11,846 nucleotides of DNA from Desulfobacteraceae bacterium (GCA_030612945.1 JAUWMY010000039.1:1-11846); one strand, 5' to 3'; numbered from the stretch's first letter, positions 1 through 7,182 are shown. The notes: generated from the sequence alone by a model not told the origin. Numbers and translations: made by a program.

Positions 1-1156
1 TTCTTCTCAGGCTGATATCGCCCTCTTCAGCACAAGTGGAAAGTTCTTTGCCCTTTCTCTGGTATGTGGGGGTATCAAGGCTCTCGCCGTTCATTTTGAC
101 GGTCCAGCTTTCCCCTGCTTCTTCAGGCGTTATGTCTCTTATTTTAACCACATTACTGTATTCAGGCGGACAATAATTGATATTACTGCGAGCACCATTG
201 TCTATGCCGGTAGCAATAACAGTAACATGAACCTCATCCTCCAGGGTATCATCAAAGACCACGCCCCAGAATATCTCCGCCTCCTGGTTCACTTCCCCTT
301 TGATGTAGTTGGAGGCCTCATCGATTTCTTCCATTGTCATGTCAGAGGGACCGGTTATGTTCATAAGTAGTCCCTGAGCCCCACCGATGGAAATATCTTC
401 GAGAAGCGGGCTGTTGATGGCCATCTGGGCCGCCTCCGCGGCTCTGTTCTCTCCACTTGCACTACCCATTCCCATGATGGCGGTGCCCATCTGCTCCATC
501 ACCCTTTTGATGTCTGCAAAATCCAAATTGATAAAGCCGTTGCTTATGATAAGTTCTGAGATTCCTTTCACAGCCTGAAGGAGCACTTCATCTGCCCGTG
601 CAATAAGCTCTTTAAAGGATGTGCTTTTACCACCCAATACTTTGAGACGCTCATTAGGGATGATAATGAGACTGTCAACCTCCTTTTTGAGCTCCTCTAT
701 TCCAGCCATCGCCCTTTTCATCCGCTTTTCTCCTTCAAATGAAAAGGGTTTGGTCACCACAGCTACCGTGAGGGCGCCGCTTTCTTTGCACTCTCTTGCT
801 GCCACAGGAGATGCACCTGTTCCTGTTCCACCTCCCATCCCGGCGGTGATAAAAACCATATCGGGATGATCTATGGCATCTCTGACCTCATTGATACTTT
901 CTTCGCAGGACAGTCTTCCGATCTCCGGGTCAGCGCCGGCGCCGAGACCCATAGTGACTGACGGTCCTATCTGGATCTTCTGGGAGCATGTGGATCGGTC
1001 AAGGTCCTGACAATCCGTATTCGCAATAATAAAATCCACTCCCCTTAATTTGGAGGCGATCATATTGTTGATAGCATTGCCACCTGCGCCTCCAACACCC
1101 AATACCTTAATCTTAGCATTGTACCGTTCCTTTTCGTCTACAAATTCAAATTTCAT
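1..1156 (-). CDS. ftsZ: Cell division protein FtsZ (3' end cut by window edge)
   Basis: FtsZ is the tubulin-like GTPase that polymerises into the cytoplasmic Z ring and recruits the divisome. 385 codons are visible and the frame is open to the left edge, so the stop is outside the window. I see the N-terminal nucleotide-binding glycine loop GVGGAGGNAINNM (residues 20-32), the tubulin signature GGGTGTG (108-114) and the T7 synergy loop NLDFADIKRVM (from 210), with N210, D212 and D215 at the positions needed for GTP hydrolysis. The globular part ends near residue 325. A short linker follows, then a C-terminal peptide LDTPTYQRK (360-368) that should bind FtsA. At least 17 residues continue beyond that peptide. 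The start ATG is preceded by AAGGAGG with 6-base spacing (1163-1169), the best ribosome binding site in the window, which fits the need for abundant FtsZ. Identity is certain. Confidence 0.98.
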   Translation of the reverse strand, partial: MKFEFVDEKERYNAKIKVLGVGGAGGNAINNMIASKLRGVDFIIANTDCQDLDRSTCSQKIQIGPSVTMGLGAGADPEIGRLSCEESINEVRDAIDHPDMVFITAGMGGGTGTGASPVAARECKESGALTVAVVTKPFSFEGEKRMKRAMAGIEELKKEVDSLIIIPNERLKVLGGKSTSFKELIARADEVLLQAVKGISELIISNGFINLDFADIKRVMEQMGTAIMGMGSASGENRAAEAAQMAINSPLLEDISIGGAQGLLMNITGPSDMTMEEIDEASNYIKGEVNQEAEIFWGVVFDDTLEDEVHVTVIATGIDNGARSNINYCPPEYSNVVKIRDITPEEAGESWTVKMNGESLDTPTYQRKGKELSTCAEEGDISLRR

Positions 1157-1162
1157 TTCTTC

Positions 1163-1169
1163 CCTCCTT
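1163..1169 (-). promoter_or_regulatory. Strong Shine-Dalgarno of ftsZ
   Basis: AAGGAGG on the minus strand, 6 bases before the ftsZ ATG. It is a near-perfect anti-16S complement and fixes the start codon. Confidence 0.85.
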
Positions 1170-1177
1170 CAAATATA

Positions 1178-1207
1178 ATTATAAAATTGTTTAGCGGGTT
1201 TATACAA
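1178..1207 (-). promoter_or_regulatory. Possible ftsZ-proximal promoter
   Basis: The minus strand carries a perfect TATAAT (1178-1183) in the AT-rich ftsA-ftsZ gap, 21 bases upstream of the ftsZ ATG. The best upstream hexamer at suitable distance is TTGTAT (1202-1207, 18-base spacer), which matches the sigma-70 -35 box only at TTG. An extra promoter close to ftsZ is common in bacteria, but in this AT-rich stretch a TATAAT can occur by chance, and the resulting leader would be very short. Confidence 0.3.
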
Positions 1208-1237
1208 CCCTGCCTTTGTCTGGACTACACCGCTAAA
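1190..1237. repeat. Overlapping inverted repeats at the ftsA-ftsZ junction
   Basis: TTTAGCGG (1190-1197) is mirrored perfectly by CCGCTAAA (1230-1237), the latter overlapping the ftsA stop codon. A second stem, GGGTT (1196-1200) with AACCC (1206-1210) and a 5-base loop, shares bases 1196-1197 with the first, so the two hairpins are partly exclusive. No clear uridine tract follows in the transcript, so this is not a convincing terminator. It could be an RNA processing or stability element between ftsA and ftsZ, or chance. Confidence 0.4.
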
Positions 1238-2456
1238 TGATATCCTTAAACCATTTTTTCATTCTTCCCATGACACGGTTAAAAATGTTTGTATCCCTTA
1301 TCCGAAACTTTTTGGCCTTATTATTTGTCTTTGATCCGTACAGGACAAGACCAACTGCTGTTGCATACATTGGTTTGTTGACTATTTCTACCAGCCCGCT
1401 CATCCCTTGAGGGTAGCCCACGCGGGCAGGCGAGTTGAATATTTGCTCAGCCAACTCTGTAACTCCTTGCAACTCGGCTGAACCTCCAGTGATTACCACA
1501 CCAGATCTGATAGTGTCTTCATGCCCAGAGTGCGTAAGTTCGCTGTAGATCAGGGAAAATATTTCTTCAACCCGCGGTTCCAGTATCTCCCCCAGGACCT
1601 GCCGTGACAGAACCCGCGCTTTTCTTCCCCCCACACCAGGTACCTCAATAGTCTCGTCCCGGCCGATCAATGAGGAGAGGCCGCATCCATATCTGATCTT
1701 GATCTTCTCCGCCTCCAGTTTGGGTGTTCTGAGCCCTACAGCGATGTCATAAGTCAAATTATCTCCTCCTAACGGAAGAACAGAGGTGTGCTTGATGGAT
1801 CCTCCTGAAAATATTGCCGTGTCGGTCGTTCCTCCTCCAAAGTCTATAATCGCCGCTCCAAGATTTCGTTCCTCCTTTGACAGCACCGCCTCGCTCGATG
1901 CCAGGGACTGGAGAATGATATCGCATACATCCAGGCCGGAGCGATTTGCGCACTTAACAATGTTTTGTGCAGAGGTCACAGCACCCGTTACAATATGAAT
2001 TTTTGCCTCTAAGCGTACACCGGACATTCCCAATGGATCCAAAATTTCACCCTGTTCATCTACAATGAATTCCTGGACCAAGGTGTGTATGACCTCACGG
2101 TCCATAGGGATGGCCACTGCACTGGCAGCCTCAATAACACGGTCGATATCCTTTTTGGTCACCTCCTTTTCTTTTAGTGCGATCACTCCATGGCTGTTAA
2201 ACCCCTTGATATGACCGCCCGCTATACCTGCATAAACTGCACTGATCTCACAGCCTGCCATTGTCTCGGCTTCCTCTATGGCCTCTTTTATGGAATTCAC
2301 TGTGTGCTCGATGTTAATGACGACCCCTTTCCTCAGGCCCTCTGAAGGATGACTTCCCATGCCGATAATTTCTACGCCATCAGGACGCGCTTCAGCTACC
2401 ACAGCACAGACTTTTGTTGTTCCGATATCCAGACCAACAATTATTTCTCCAGCCAT
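1233..2456 (-). CDS. ftsA: Cell division protein FtsA
   Basis: FtsA is the actin-like ATPase that tethers FtsZ filaments to the inner face of the membrane and helps recruit later divisome proteins. The 407 residues are of usual family length. Visible parts are the phosphate-1 loop GLDIGTTKVCAVV (8-20), the region expected to form the FtsA-specific 1C subdomain (about 83-160), the phosphate-2 loop DFGGGTTD (205-212) and an adenosine-loop segment VVITGGSAELQG near residue 320. The last 15 residues (NRVMGRMKKWFKDII) make a basic amphipathic helix typical of the membrane-targeting sequence. The ATG follows GAGGT at 2466-2470 with a 9-base spacer. It lies 136 bases after ftsQ and 76 bases before ftsZ, the canonical ftsQ-ftsA-ftsZ order. 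Confidence 0.98.
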   Translation of the reverse strand: MAGEIIVGLDIGTTKVCAVVAEARPDGVEIIGMGSHPSEGLRKGVVINIEHTVNSIKEAIEEAETMAGCEISAVYAGIAGGHIKGFNSHGVIALKEKEVTKKDIDRVIEAASAVAIPMDREVIHTLVQEFIVDEQGEILDPLGMSGVRLEAKIHIVTGAVTSAQNIVKCANRSGLDVCDIILQSLASSEAVLSKEERNLGAAIIDFGGGTTDTAIFSGGSIKHTSVLPLGGDNLTYDIAVGLRTPKLEAEKIKIRYGCGLSSLIGRDETIEVPGVGGRKARVLSRQVLGEILEPRVEEIFSLIYSELTHSGHEDTIRSGVVITGGSAELQGVTELAEQIFNSPARVGYPQGMSGLVEIVNKPMYATAVGLVLYGSKTNNKAKKFRIRDTNIFNRVMGRMKKWFKDII

Positions 2457-2484
2457 CTTGTTTTTACCTCGTTCACGGGTTGTG

Positions 2485-2543
2485 GGTTAATAACCGGGAA
2501 AATTCTAATTTCTCCTCGGTGAAGGTCTGCAACATTAGAATTT
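2485..2543. repeat. Inverted repeats in the ftsQ-ftsA gap
   Basis: AAATTCTAAT (2500-2509) and ATTAGAATTT (2534-2543) form a perfect 10-base inverted repeat around a 24-base spacer. Next to it GGTTA-A-TAACC (2485-2495) is a short palindrome. Both lie just upstream of the ftsA ribosome binding site. The stem is AT-rich and the transcript has no uridine run after it, so a terminator is unlikely. A role in RNA structure or protein binding is possible but unproven. Confidence 0.35.
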
Positions 2544-2592
2544 AGCAAAGGGAGATCAAGCGCCATATTTTCGGTCCATTAAGGTTTCAAGG

Positions 2593-3414
2593 TTAGGTGC
2601 TTTTGAAAGAAACCACTGCCCCGTTAACCTGATTCAAGTCGATGCCTATCACCTGGTTAATTCGGCCTGTCTGGGCCAGGTGTTTTGTCACTTTTTTTAA
2701 CCCCTCAAGTTTCTCTGTAAGATCTTCACACGCCAATTTGATCTCTGCTGAGATGCGGTTAAAATAAAGAGACATGGTGCCATACTCATTCATATGGATC
2801 TCCGAGAGTTCGTTCAATGACCACAGTCCCTGTTCTGACTCCAGGAGTTTCATGAGACGCGTGGCCTTTTCAAGTTGCTTCCGGATTTCTGATCCCTGTT
2901 TGGAAACTCCTGTAATAACCGGGAGATCCATTGTCTCCGAATCTTCGACTTCCTTAAAGACTTCCCCCCACGGATTCATGTAGTAGATTTTATCCATCAC
3001 CACCAGTGCCCATGCAGTCTCCTTTTCCGCCTTGACAATCAGGGTGTTCGGAAACAACCTTTCCAGATTAATGGATCTGACCCAGGGGTGCTTTTTCATC
3101 TTTTCCTGCAACGCATTCAGGTTGAGAGCTAATAAACTCAGGTCAGAGTGCAAACCGCATATTTGGATGAGTTCTCGCCGGACCTTTTCATCAACGCCTT
3201 CAACCTTCACCTGTTCGAGTTTCATATAAGGGGATGCGAGCAGGTAATGGTATAGAGACACAAAGCCCACACTGATTAAAGTCACAACGGCAAACAGCAA
3301 AAAGATTCTTAAAAAACCTGTCCCTACTCGATGGATTGTTCCAAGGACTGCGAAGGTGTTTTTCCTTTTCTTTTGTTTGACGTGAAAAGTTTTTTGTGTG
3401 AATCGTTTCTTCAT
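2593..3414 (-). CDS. ftsQ: Cell division protein FtsQ (DivIB family)
   Basis: FtsQ is a bitopic membrane protein that bridges the early cytoplasmic divisome and the periplasmic FtsB/FtsL and FtsW/FtsI machinery. The 273 residues show a Lys/Arg-rich cytoplasmic tail (1-31), one hydrophobic membrane segment (about 34-58), then a POTRA-like domain (about 64-130) beginning MKLEQVKVEGVDE and containing the HPWVRSINLERLFPNTLIV strand-helix pattern. A FtsQ-type beta domain follows (about 131-255), including the typical YYMNPWGEVFK stretch. The start is the only upstream methionine that keeps the basic tail and membrane segment. It lacks a good Shine-Dalgarno and lies 3 bases after the murB stop, so translation is probably coupled to murB. 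The sequence of this family varies greatly, so the call rests on architecture plus position between murB and ftsA. Confidence 0.93.
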   Translation of the reverse strand: MKKRFTQKTFHVKQKKRKNTFAVLGTIHRVGTGFLRIFLLFAVVTLISVGFVSLYHYLLASPYMKLEQVKVEGVDEKVRRELIQICGLHSDLSLLALNLNALQEKMKKHPWVRSINLERLFPNTLIVKAEKETAWALVVMDKIYYMNPWGEVFKEVEDSETMDLPVITGVSKQGSEIRKQLEKATRLMKLLESEQGLWSLNELSEIHMNEYGTMSLYFNRISAEIKLACEDLTEKLEGLKKVTKHLAQTGRINQVIGIDLNQVNGAVVSFKST

Positions 3415-3417
3415 TTT

Positions 3418-4356
3418 TTATCTGCCGACGACTTTAACTTCCGGCTCCAGTTTTAGGCCGGTCTCTTTTCTCACTTTCTCCTGAGTCAAGGAAAGGAGTT
3501 CCAGGATATCTTTCGCTGTGGCATCGCCAGTATTTACAATGTAGTTAGCGTGTTTTTCTGATATCATGGCCCCTCCGATCTTCTTGCCTTTGAGGCCGGC
3601 ATGTTCGATAAGCCTGCCCGCATAATCATTCGGTGGGTTCTTGAATACCGAGCCTGCCGATGGGTATTCTGTCGGTTGACTTTCTTTTCGCCTTTTCAGG
3701 TAACCCGCAATTCTTTTAGCAACAGTTTTTCCGGTCACTGTGTCTACTTTAAGACAGGCTCCGATGATCACGCTCTTTTTCTCAATATGAAGCGCCCTGT
3801 ATGCGAATTTAAGCTGAGACCGGTTTCTTGCAACTAGGTCACCTCCTGCAGTGATCACGTCTATTTCTTTCACCCGGTCTCCGATCTCTTTTCCAAACGC
3901 CCCTGCGTTCATGGCTACTGCCCCGCCAACCGTTCCAGGTATCCCGGCAAGAAATTCCAGCCCTCCATATCCGGAATCGCGACAGTGAATCAAAAGATCT
4001 ACAATGGGCAGGCCCGCACCCGCGTGAACTGTCATATCATGTGCCCTTAAGTTAGACACAGACGGGTCTGCTTTTTCCTGTGCCATGCCAGCGAGTGGTC
4101 CGCGAAGCAGGATAACCACTCCTTCAATCCCTTCATCCTTTACCAGCAGGTTGCTGCCTCTGCCCACCACGAGATAGGGGATATTCTCTCTATTTAGAAA
4201 CGCGATGACACGTCGGAGATTTTCCGCATCCTTGGCCTCATAAAGGGACTCTGCTGGCCCCCCCACACGGAGAGTGGTGTGCTGGGCCATTGAACAATCA
4301 AACCGAACGTCCTCAACTCCTAATCTATTTAGTTCCTCTTTCTGACGTTTATCCAT
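3418..4356 (-). CDS. murB: UDP-N-acetylenolpyruvoylglucosamine reductase MurB
   Basis: MurB is the cytoplasmic FAD enzyme that reduces UDP-GlcNAc-enolpyruvate with NADPH to UDP-MurNAc. The 312 residues contain the FAD-binding region with VVGRGSNLLVKD (63-74) and LEFLAGIPGTVGGAVAMNAGAFG (133-155), the active-site arginine in FAYR (R187), the proton-donor serine in PSAGSVFKNP (S236), and the C-terminal catalytic glutamate in LEPEV (E306). Length and the compact C-terminal domain fit the shorter type II MurB rather than the longer E. coli type, which is inferred from length. The ATG is the only in-frame option after an upstream TAG; the AAGGG before it (4358-4362) sits unusually close, 1 base away, so initiation may be weak. 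It stands 171 repeat-rich bases after murC and almost abuts ftsQ. Confidence 0.97.
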   Translation of the reverse strand: MDKRQKEELNRLGVEDVRFDCSMAQHTTLRVGGPAESLYEAKDAENLRRVIAFLNRENIPYLVVGRGSNLLVKDEGIEGVVILLRGPLAGMAQEKADPSVSNLRAHDMTVHAGAGLPIVDLLIHCRDSGYGGLEFLAGIPGTVGGAVAMNAGAFGKEIGDRVKEIDVITAGGDLVARNRSQLKFAYRALHIEKKSVIIGACLKVDTVTGKTVAKRIAGYLKRRKESQPTEYPSAGSVFKNPPNDYAGRLIEHAGLKGKKIGGAMISEKHANYIVNTGDATAKDILELLSLTQEKVRKETGLKLEPEVKVVGR

Positions 4357-4394
4357 TCCCTTATGAGCGCCTAATGTTTCACTCTAAGAGCATT

Positions 4395-4525
4395 AATTCC
4401 TAAATCCCTAACCCGGACAAGCCGGAATTGAGGAATTGCGAATTGAGGTATTGAGGAATTAAAAACAACCGCTTCAATCTAATCCCTGAATTCCTAAATT
4501 CCTAAATACCTAAATCTCTAAATTC
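4395..4525. repeat. Octamer tandem repeats in inverted orientation between murC and murB
   Basis: Two facing blocks of a degenerate 8-base repeat fill most of the gap. Block 1 (4425-4460) reads GAATTGAG, GAATTGC, GAATTGAG, GTATTGAG, GAATT. Block 2 (4489-4525) is four exact-length units, AATTCCTA, AATTCCTA, AATACCTA, AATCTCTA, then AATTC. The reverse complement of block 2 (unit GAATTTAG) closely matches block 1, so the RNA could form a long imperfect hairpin. A further copy (AATTCCTAAATCCC, 4395-4408) with CCGG-ACAAG-CCGG (4413-4425) makes a smaller hairpin with the start of block 1. Block 2 ends 2 bases from the murC stop. This resembles low-complexity intergenic repeats often seen in deltaproteobacterial genomes; function unknown. 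Confidence 0.75.
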
Positions 4526-4527
4526 TT

Positions 4528-5907
4528 TTAATCCAACTTATCCAAAAGCCTTGCGCCTAATCGGTGAATGTCGCCAGCGCCGAGGGTTATTACCAGGTCC
4601 CCAGGTCGTAATATTGACAAAAGGGTGGACAGAGCATCTTCCTGTGTGGGACTAAAGATCACGTCCTTGTGGCCGTGTTCCTTGATGCCCCGGGATAACC
4701 ATTCCCCAGTCACTCCGTCAATGGCAGTCTCCCCTGCGGAAAATATAGAGGTCACAATCAGAACATCTGCTTCATTAAAACTGATTACAAAACGATCAAA
4801 CAGGGCTTCGGTCCGTGTATATCTGTGCGGCTGGAAAATAACGATCACCCGCCTTTCAGGCCAGCATTCCTTCGCCGTTTTCAATGTGGCCGTTATCTCG
4901 GTCGGATGATGACCGTAATCATCAAGGACAAGGATATCCCTCTTTTCGCCTTTGCGCTGGAATCGTCTTGCCAGCCCCCCCAGGTTCTTGAGCCCCTCCT
5001 TGATTACCCCGATGTCAAGATCCAGTTCAAGACCAACGGCCGTGGCGGCCAGGGCATTCAGCATATTGTGTTCACCTGGTATTCCCACAACAATCCTGCC
5101 CAATGAATTGTTGTGATAAAGGGCTTCGAAACTAACTCCCAGCTTTTCCTTCTCCAAATCCCGCCCTTTCAAATCTGCCTGAGAGGTCATGCCGTAGGTC
5201 AAGTATCTTTTTTTAAGACGGGGGATAATCCCCTGGATTTCTTCATTGTCTATGCAAAGTATGGCCGTCCCATAGAAGGGAATGCTGTTAATGAAGCTGA
5301 TGAATGTCTCACGAATTGTCTCCATGTCTCCATAATAATCCATATGCTCATGATCTATATTCGTAACCACAGCTATGGCAGGAGATAACGCGAGAAAAGA
5401 CCCATCGCTTTCATCCGCTTCTGCAATCAGAATATCCCCCTGTCCGAGTTTGGCATTTGATCCGCCCCAGATATCGAGTCTTCCGCCAATGACCACTGTC
5501 GGATCCAAATGCCCACATGTGAGGATGGAGGCTACCATGGAGGTTGTGGTCGTCTTTCCATGGGCGCCTGCGATGGCTACACCGTATTTGAGCCTCATCA
5601 ATTCCGCCAGCATCTCCGCCCTCGGAATAACTGGAATAGAACGCTTTTTTGCCTCCTGGATCTCCGGATTCTCGCTTGCCACGGCCGAGGAATATACCAC
5701 CACGTCGGCTCCTTCAACATGCTCTTCTTTGTGCCCTTTGAAAACGAGCCCACTGAGATCAGCAAGTCGCCTCGTCATGGGGCTATCTTTCAGATCGGAA
5801 CCGCTTACCTTGTAGCCCAGGTTGATAAGGAGTTCTGCAATCCCGCTCATTCCGATGCCACCGATACCAACAAAGTGGATGTGCTTTGCCTTCCCGAACT
5901 GCTTCAT
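4528..5907 (-). CDS. murC: UDP-N-acetylmuramate--L-alanine ligase MurC
   Basis: MurC is the ATP-dependent ligase that adds L-alanine to UDP-MurNAc, the first amino acid of the stem peptide, in the cytoplasm. The 459 residues are of normal length. The N-terminal UDP-binding domain begins HFVGIGGIGMSGIAELL (11-27), a MurC hallmark. The central ATPase domain has the P-loop GAHGKTTTT (114-122), EADESDGSFL (163-172) and NIDHEHMDYYG (183-193). The C-terminal domain is marked by GLARRFQRKG and LDDYGHHPTEI (about 340). The start codon overlaps the murG stop as ATGA (5904-5907), with a GGAG (5919-5922) 11 bases upstream, so translation is coupled to murG. The stop is followed 2 bases later by the octamer repeat array. 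Confidence 0.98.
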   Translation of the reverse strand: MKQFGKAKHIHFVGIGGIGMSGIAELLINLGYKVSGSDLKDSPMTRRLADLSGLVFKGHKEEHVEGADVVVYSSAVASENPEIQEAKKRSIPVIPRAEMLAELMRLKYGVAIAGAHGKTTTTSMVASILTCGHLDPTVVIGGRLDIWGGSNAKLGQGDILIAEADESDGSFLALSPAIAVVTNIDHEHMDYYGDMETIRETFISFINSIPFYGTAILCIDNEEIQGIIPRLKKRYLTYGMTSQADLKGRDLEKEKLGVSFEALYHNNSLGRIVVGIPGEHNMLNALAATAVGLELDLDIGVIKEGLKNLGGLARRFQRKGEKRDILVLDDYGHHPTEITATLKTAKECWPERRVIVIFQPHRYTRTEALFDRFVISFNEADVLIVTSIFSAGETAIDGVTGEWLSRGIKEHGHKDVIFSPTQEDALSTLLSILRPGDLVITLGAGDIHRLGARLLDKLD

Positions 5908-7019
5908 TGCTTGATCATCTCCAATAAATGATCCACAATTACCTTTGCGGCGTTAGGGTGTGCCATTTTTTTTGTGCATGTGCTCATTTTTTTTAAGGCC
6001 GAAGGATTATCCATATATTTAATCAAAACTTGAGCGAGGGTCTCCGCGTTTAAATCACTTTGATGGATCATTTCGGCGCCGCCTGCTCCAACTAAACTTC
6101 TGGCATTAATATCCTGATGTTGATTCGCCGCATAAGGATAGGGAATTAAAATAGAAGGCTTTCCCAATGCGGCCATTTCAAAGATGGTAGTTGCTCCTGC
6201 CCTGCTAACCACCAGATCGGCCCTGTTATAGGCATCAGTCATGTCTTGAATAAAGGGGAACAGTTCTCCCCTGAGTCCTCTATCCCGGTAATCAATAACA
6301 ACGCGTTCATAATCTGTCTCCCCGGTCTGGTGGATAACTGCCGGATTTCTTCCTTTTGCGTTCAGGTATTCCAGGGTTTCTGCGAAACTCTTATTTATGG
6401 CAGTGGCCCCCTGGCTTCCGCCCACAACCAGGATTGTAAATGTTTTCCGGCCTTCAGGTTCCATTCGGTCATGCGAAAAGAGCTCATCGCGAACCGGATT
6501 ACCCGTCAAGAAAACTGAATTGGCCTTAAAGTGAGCTCTGCTTTCCTCAAAAGAGATAAAAATACGGCCAACAACCCGGGATAGCAGGCGATTCGTGAGG
6601 CCAGGATAGGAATTTTGTTCATGGATTGCCGTGGGTATCCCCATAAACCTGGCCGTTAGACAGACAGGACCGGCTGAATAGCCTCCCACCCCAAGGGCCA
6701 GAGAAGGAGAAAATTTCTTTATGATTGAGGCAGATTGAAAAATGCTTTTAGGCAATTTGACCATTACGCTGAATCCCTTTTTCCAACCACGTCCTTTTAG
6801 CCCTTCTACATCAATGGACGTTACCCTGTATCCATATCGTGCCAATATATCCGATTCCATCCTTCGGTGCCCCACCACGAAGAGGATCTCTTTTTCCTCA
6901 AATCTTTTTTCCAGTTCCCTTGCAATGGCGATACCCGGAAAAAGATGGCCCCCTGTTCCGCCGCCTGCTATAAGAAACCTGAAAGACGTTTTAGGATTTG
7001 TGGACTCCTTTGGAATCAT
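5904..7019 (-). CDS. murG: Lipid II synthase MurG (UDP-GlcNAc transferase)
   Basis: MurG is the GT28 glycosyltransferase on the inner face of the membrane that moves GlcNAc from UDP-GlcNAc to lipid I, giving lipid II. The 371 residues show the N-terminal glycine loop IAGGGTGGHLFPG (17-29), the acceptor-side GVGGYSAGPV (111-120) and HEQNSYPGLTNRLLS (134-148), the second glycine loop VVGGSQGA (199-206), and the donor-binding region SRAGATTIFEMAALGKPSILIPYPYA (273-298, E282 expected to contact the sugar ribose) followed by NQHQDINA. The start ATG has no Shine-Dalgarno upstream. An AAGGAG instead lies inside the first codons, but no normal in-frame start follows it before the glycine loop. It follows ftsW after a 247-base gap and overlaps murC by 4 bases. 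Confidence 0.97.
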   Translation of the reverse strand: MIPKESTNPKTSFRFLIAGGGTGGHLFPGIAIARELEKRFEEKEILFVVGHRRMESDILARYGYRVTSIDVEGLKGRGWKKGFSVMVKLPKSIFQSASIIKKFSPSLALGVGGYSAGPVCLTARFMGIPTAIHEQNSYPGLTNRLLSRVVGRIFISFEESRAHFKANSVFLTGNPVRDELFSHDRMEPEGRKTFTILVVGGSQGATAINKSFAETLEYLNAKGRNPAVIHQTGETDYERVVIDYRDRGLRGELFPFIQDMTDAYNRADLVVSRAGATTIFEMAALGKPSILIPYPYAANQHQDINARSLVGAGGAEMIHQSDLNAETLAQVLIKYMDNPSALKKMSTCTKKMAHPNAAKVIVDHLLEMIKQ

Positions 7020-7045
7020 AAAATATTTCGCAACTATTTCTATAA

Positions 7046-7092
7046 CTCTAAAGATAAACTTTTTGGAGTAATCTGGCTTTCAACCTTTAGAG
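7046..7092. repeat. 8-base inverted repeat upstream of murG
   Basis: CTCTAAAG (7046-7053) and CTTTAGAG (7085-7092) are perfect reverse complements with a 31-base spacer, in the leader before murG. The stem is short and the loop long, so it may be chance. Confidence 0.25.
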
Positions 7093-7115
7093 CGATTCTG
7101 ACGCTATTATTGAGA

Positions 7116-7182
7116 GAAACTGGAAACTCGATAAGCCCAGGAATGTCAAGGTAACTCCAAGTTTCGAGTTTCGAGTTTCAAG
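7116..7182. repeat. Heptamer repeats and 16-base inverted repeat between ftsW and murG
   Basis: On the plus strand GTTTCGA, GTTTCGA, GTTTCAA (7161-7181) is a three-copy tandem heptamer. A facing copy, GAAACTGGAAACTCGA (7116-7131), pairs with 7164-7179 with one mismatch in 16 bases and a 32-base spacer. The arrangement, short tandem units repeated in inverted orientation, parallels the octamer array between murC and murB, though the unit differs. No promoter or terminator is evident in it. The rest of the gap (7020-7115 and 7183-7266) is AT-rich and shows nothing else I can name. Confidence 0.65.

Noticed and set aside
2500..2543. Terminator between ftsQ and ftsA
   Set aside because: The stem is AT-rich and the transcript continues into CCCGG with no uridine tract.
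4413..4465. CCGG-ACAAG-CCGG hairpin and the nearby A/T run as a rho-independent terminator after murC
   Set aside because: In the direction of transcription the T run (4461-4465) comes before the GC stem, not after it, so the geometry is wrong.
4395..4525. CRISPR array
   Set aside because: The repeats are 8 bases long with no spacers, and they face one another in two orientations.
5375..5931. Plus-strand open frames of about 140 residues opposite murC
   Set aside because: They are antisense to strongly recognised MurC motifs, have no ribosome binding sites and no family-like sequence.
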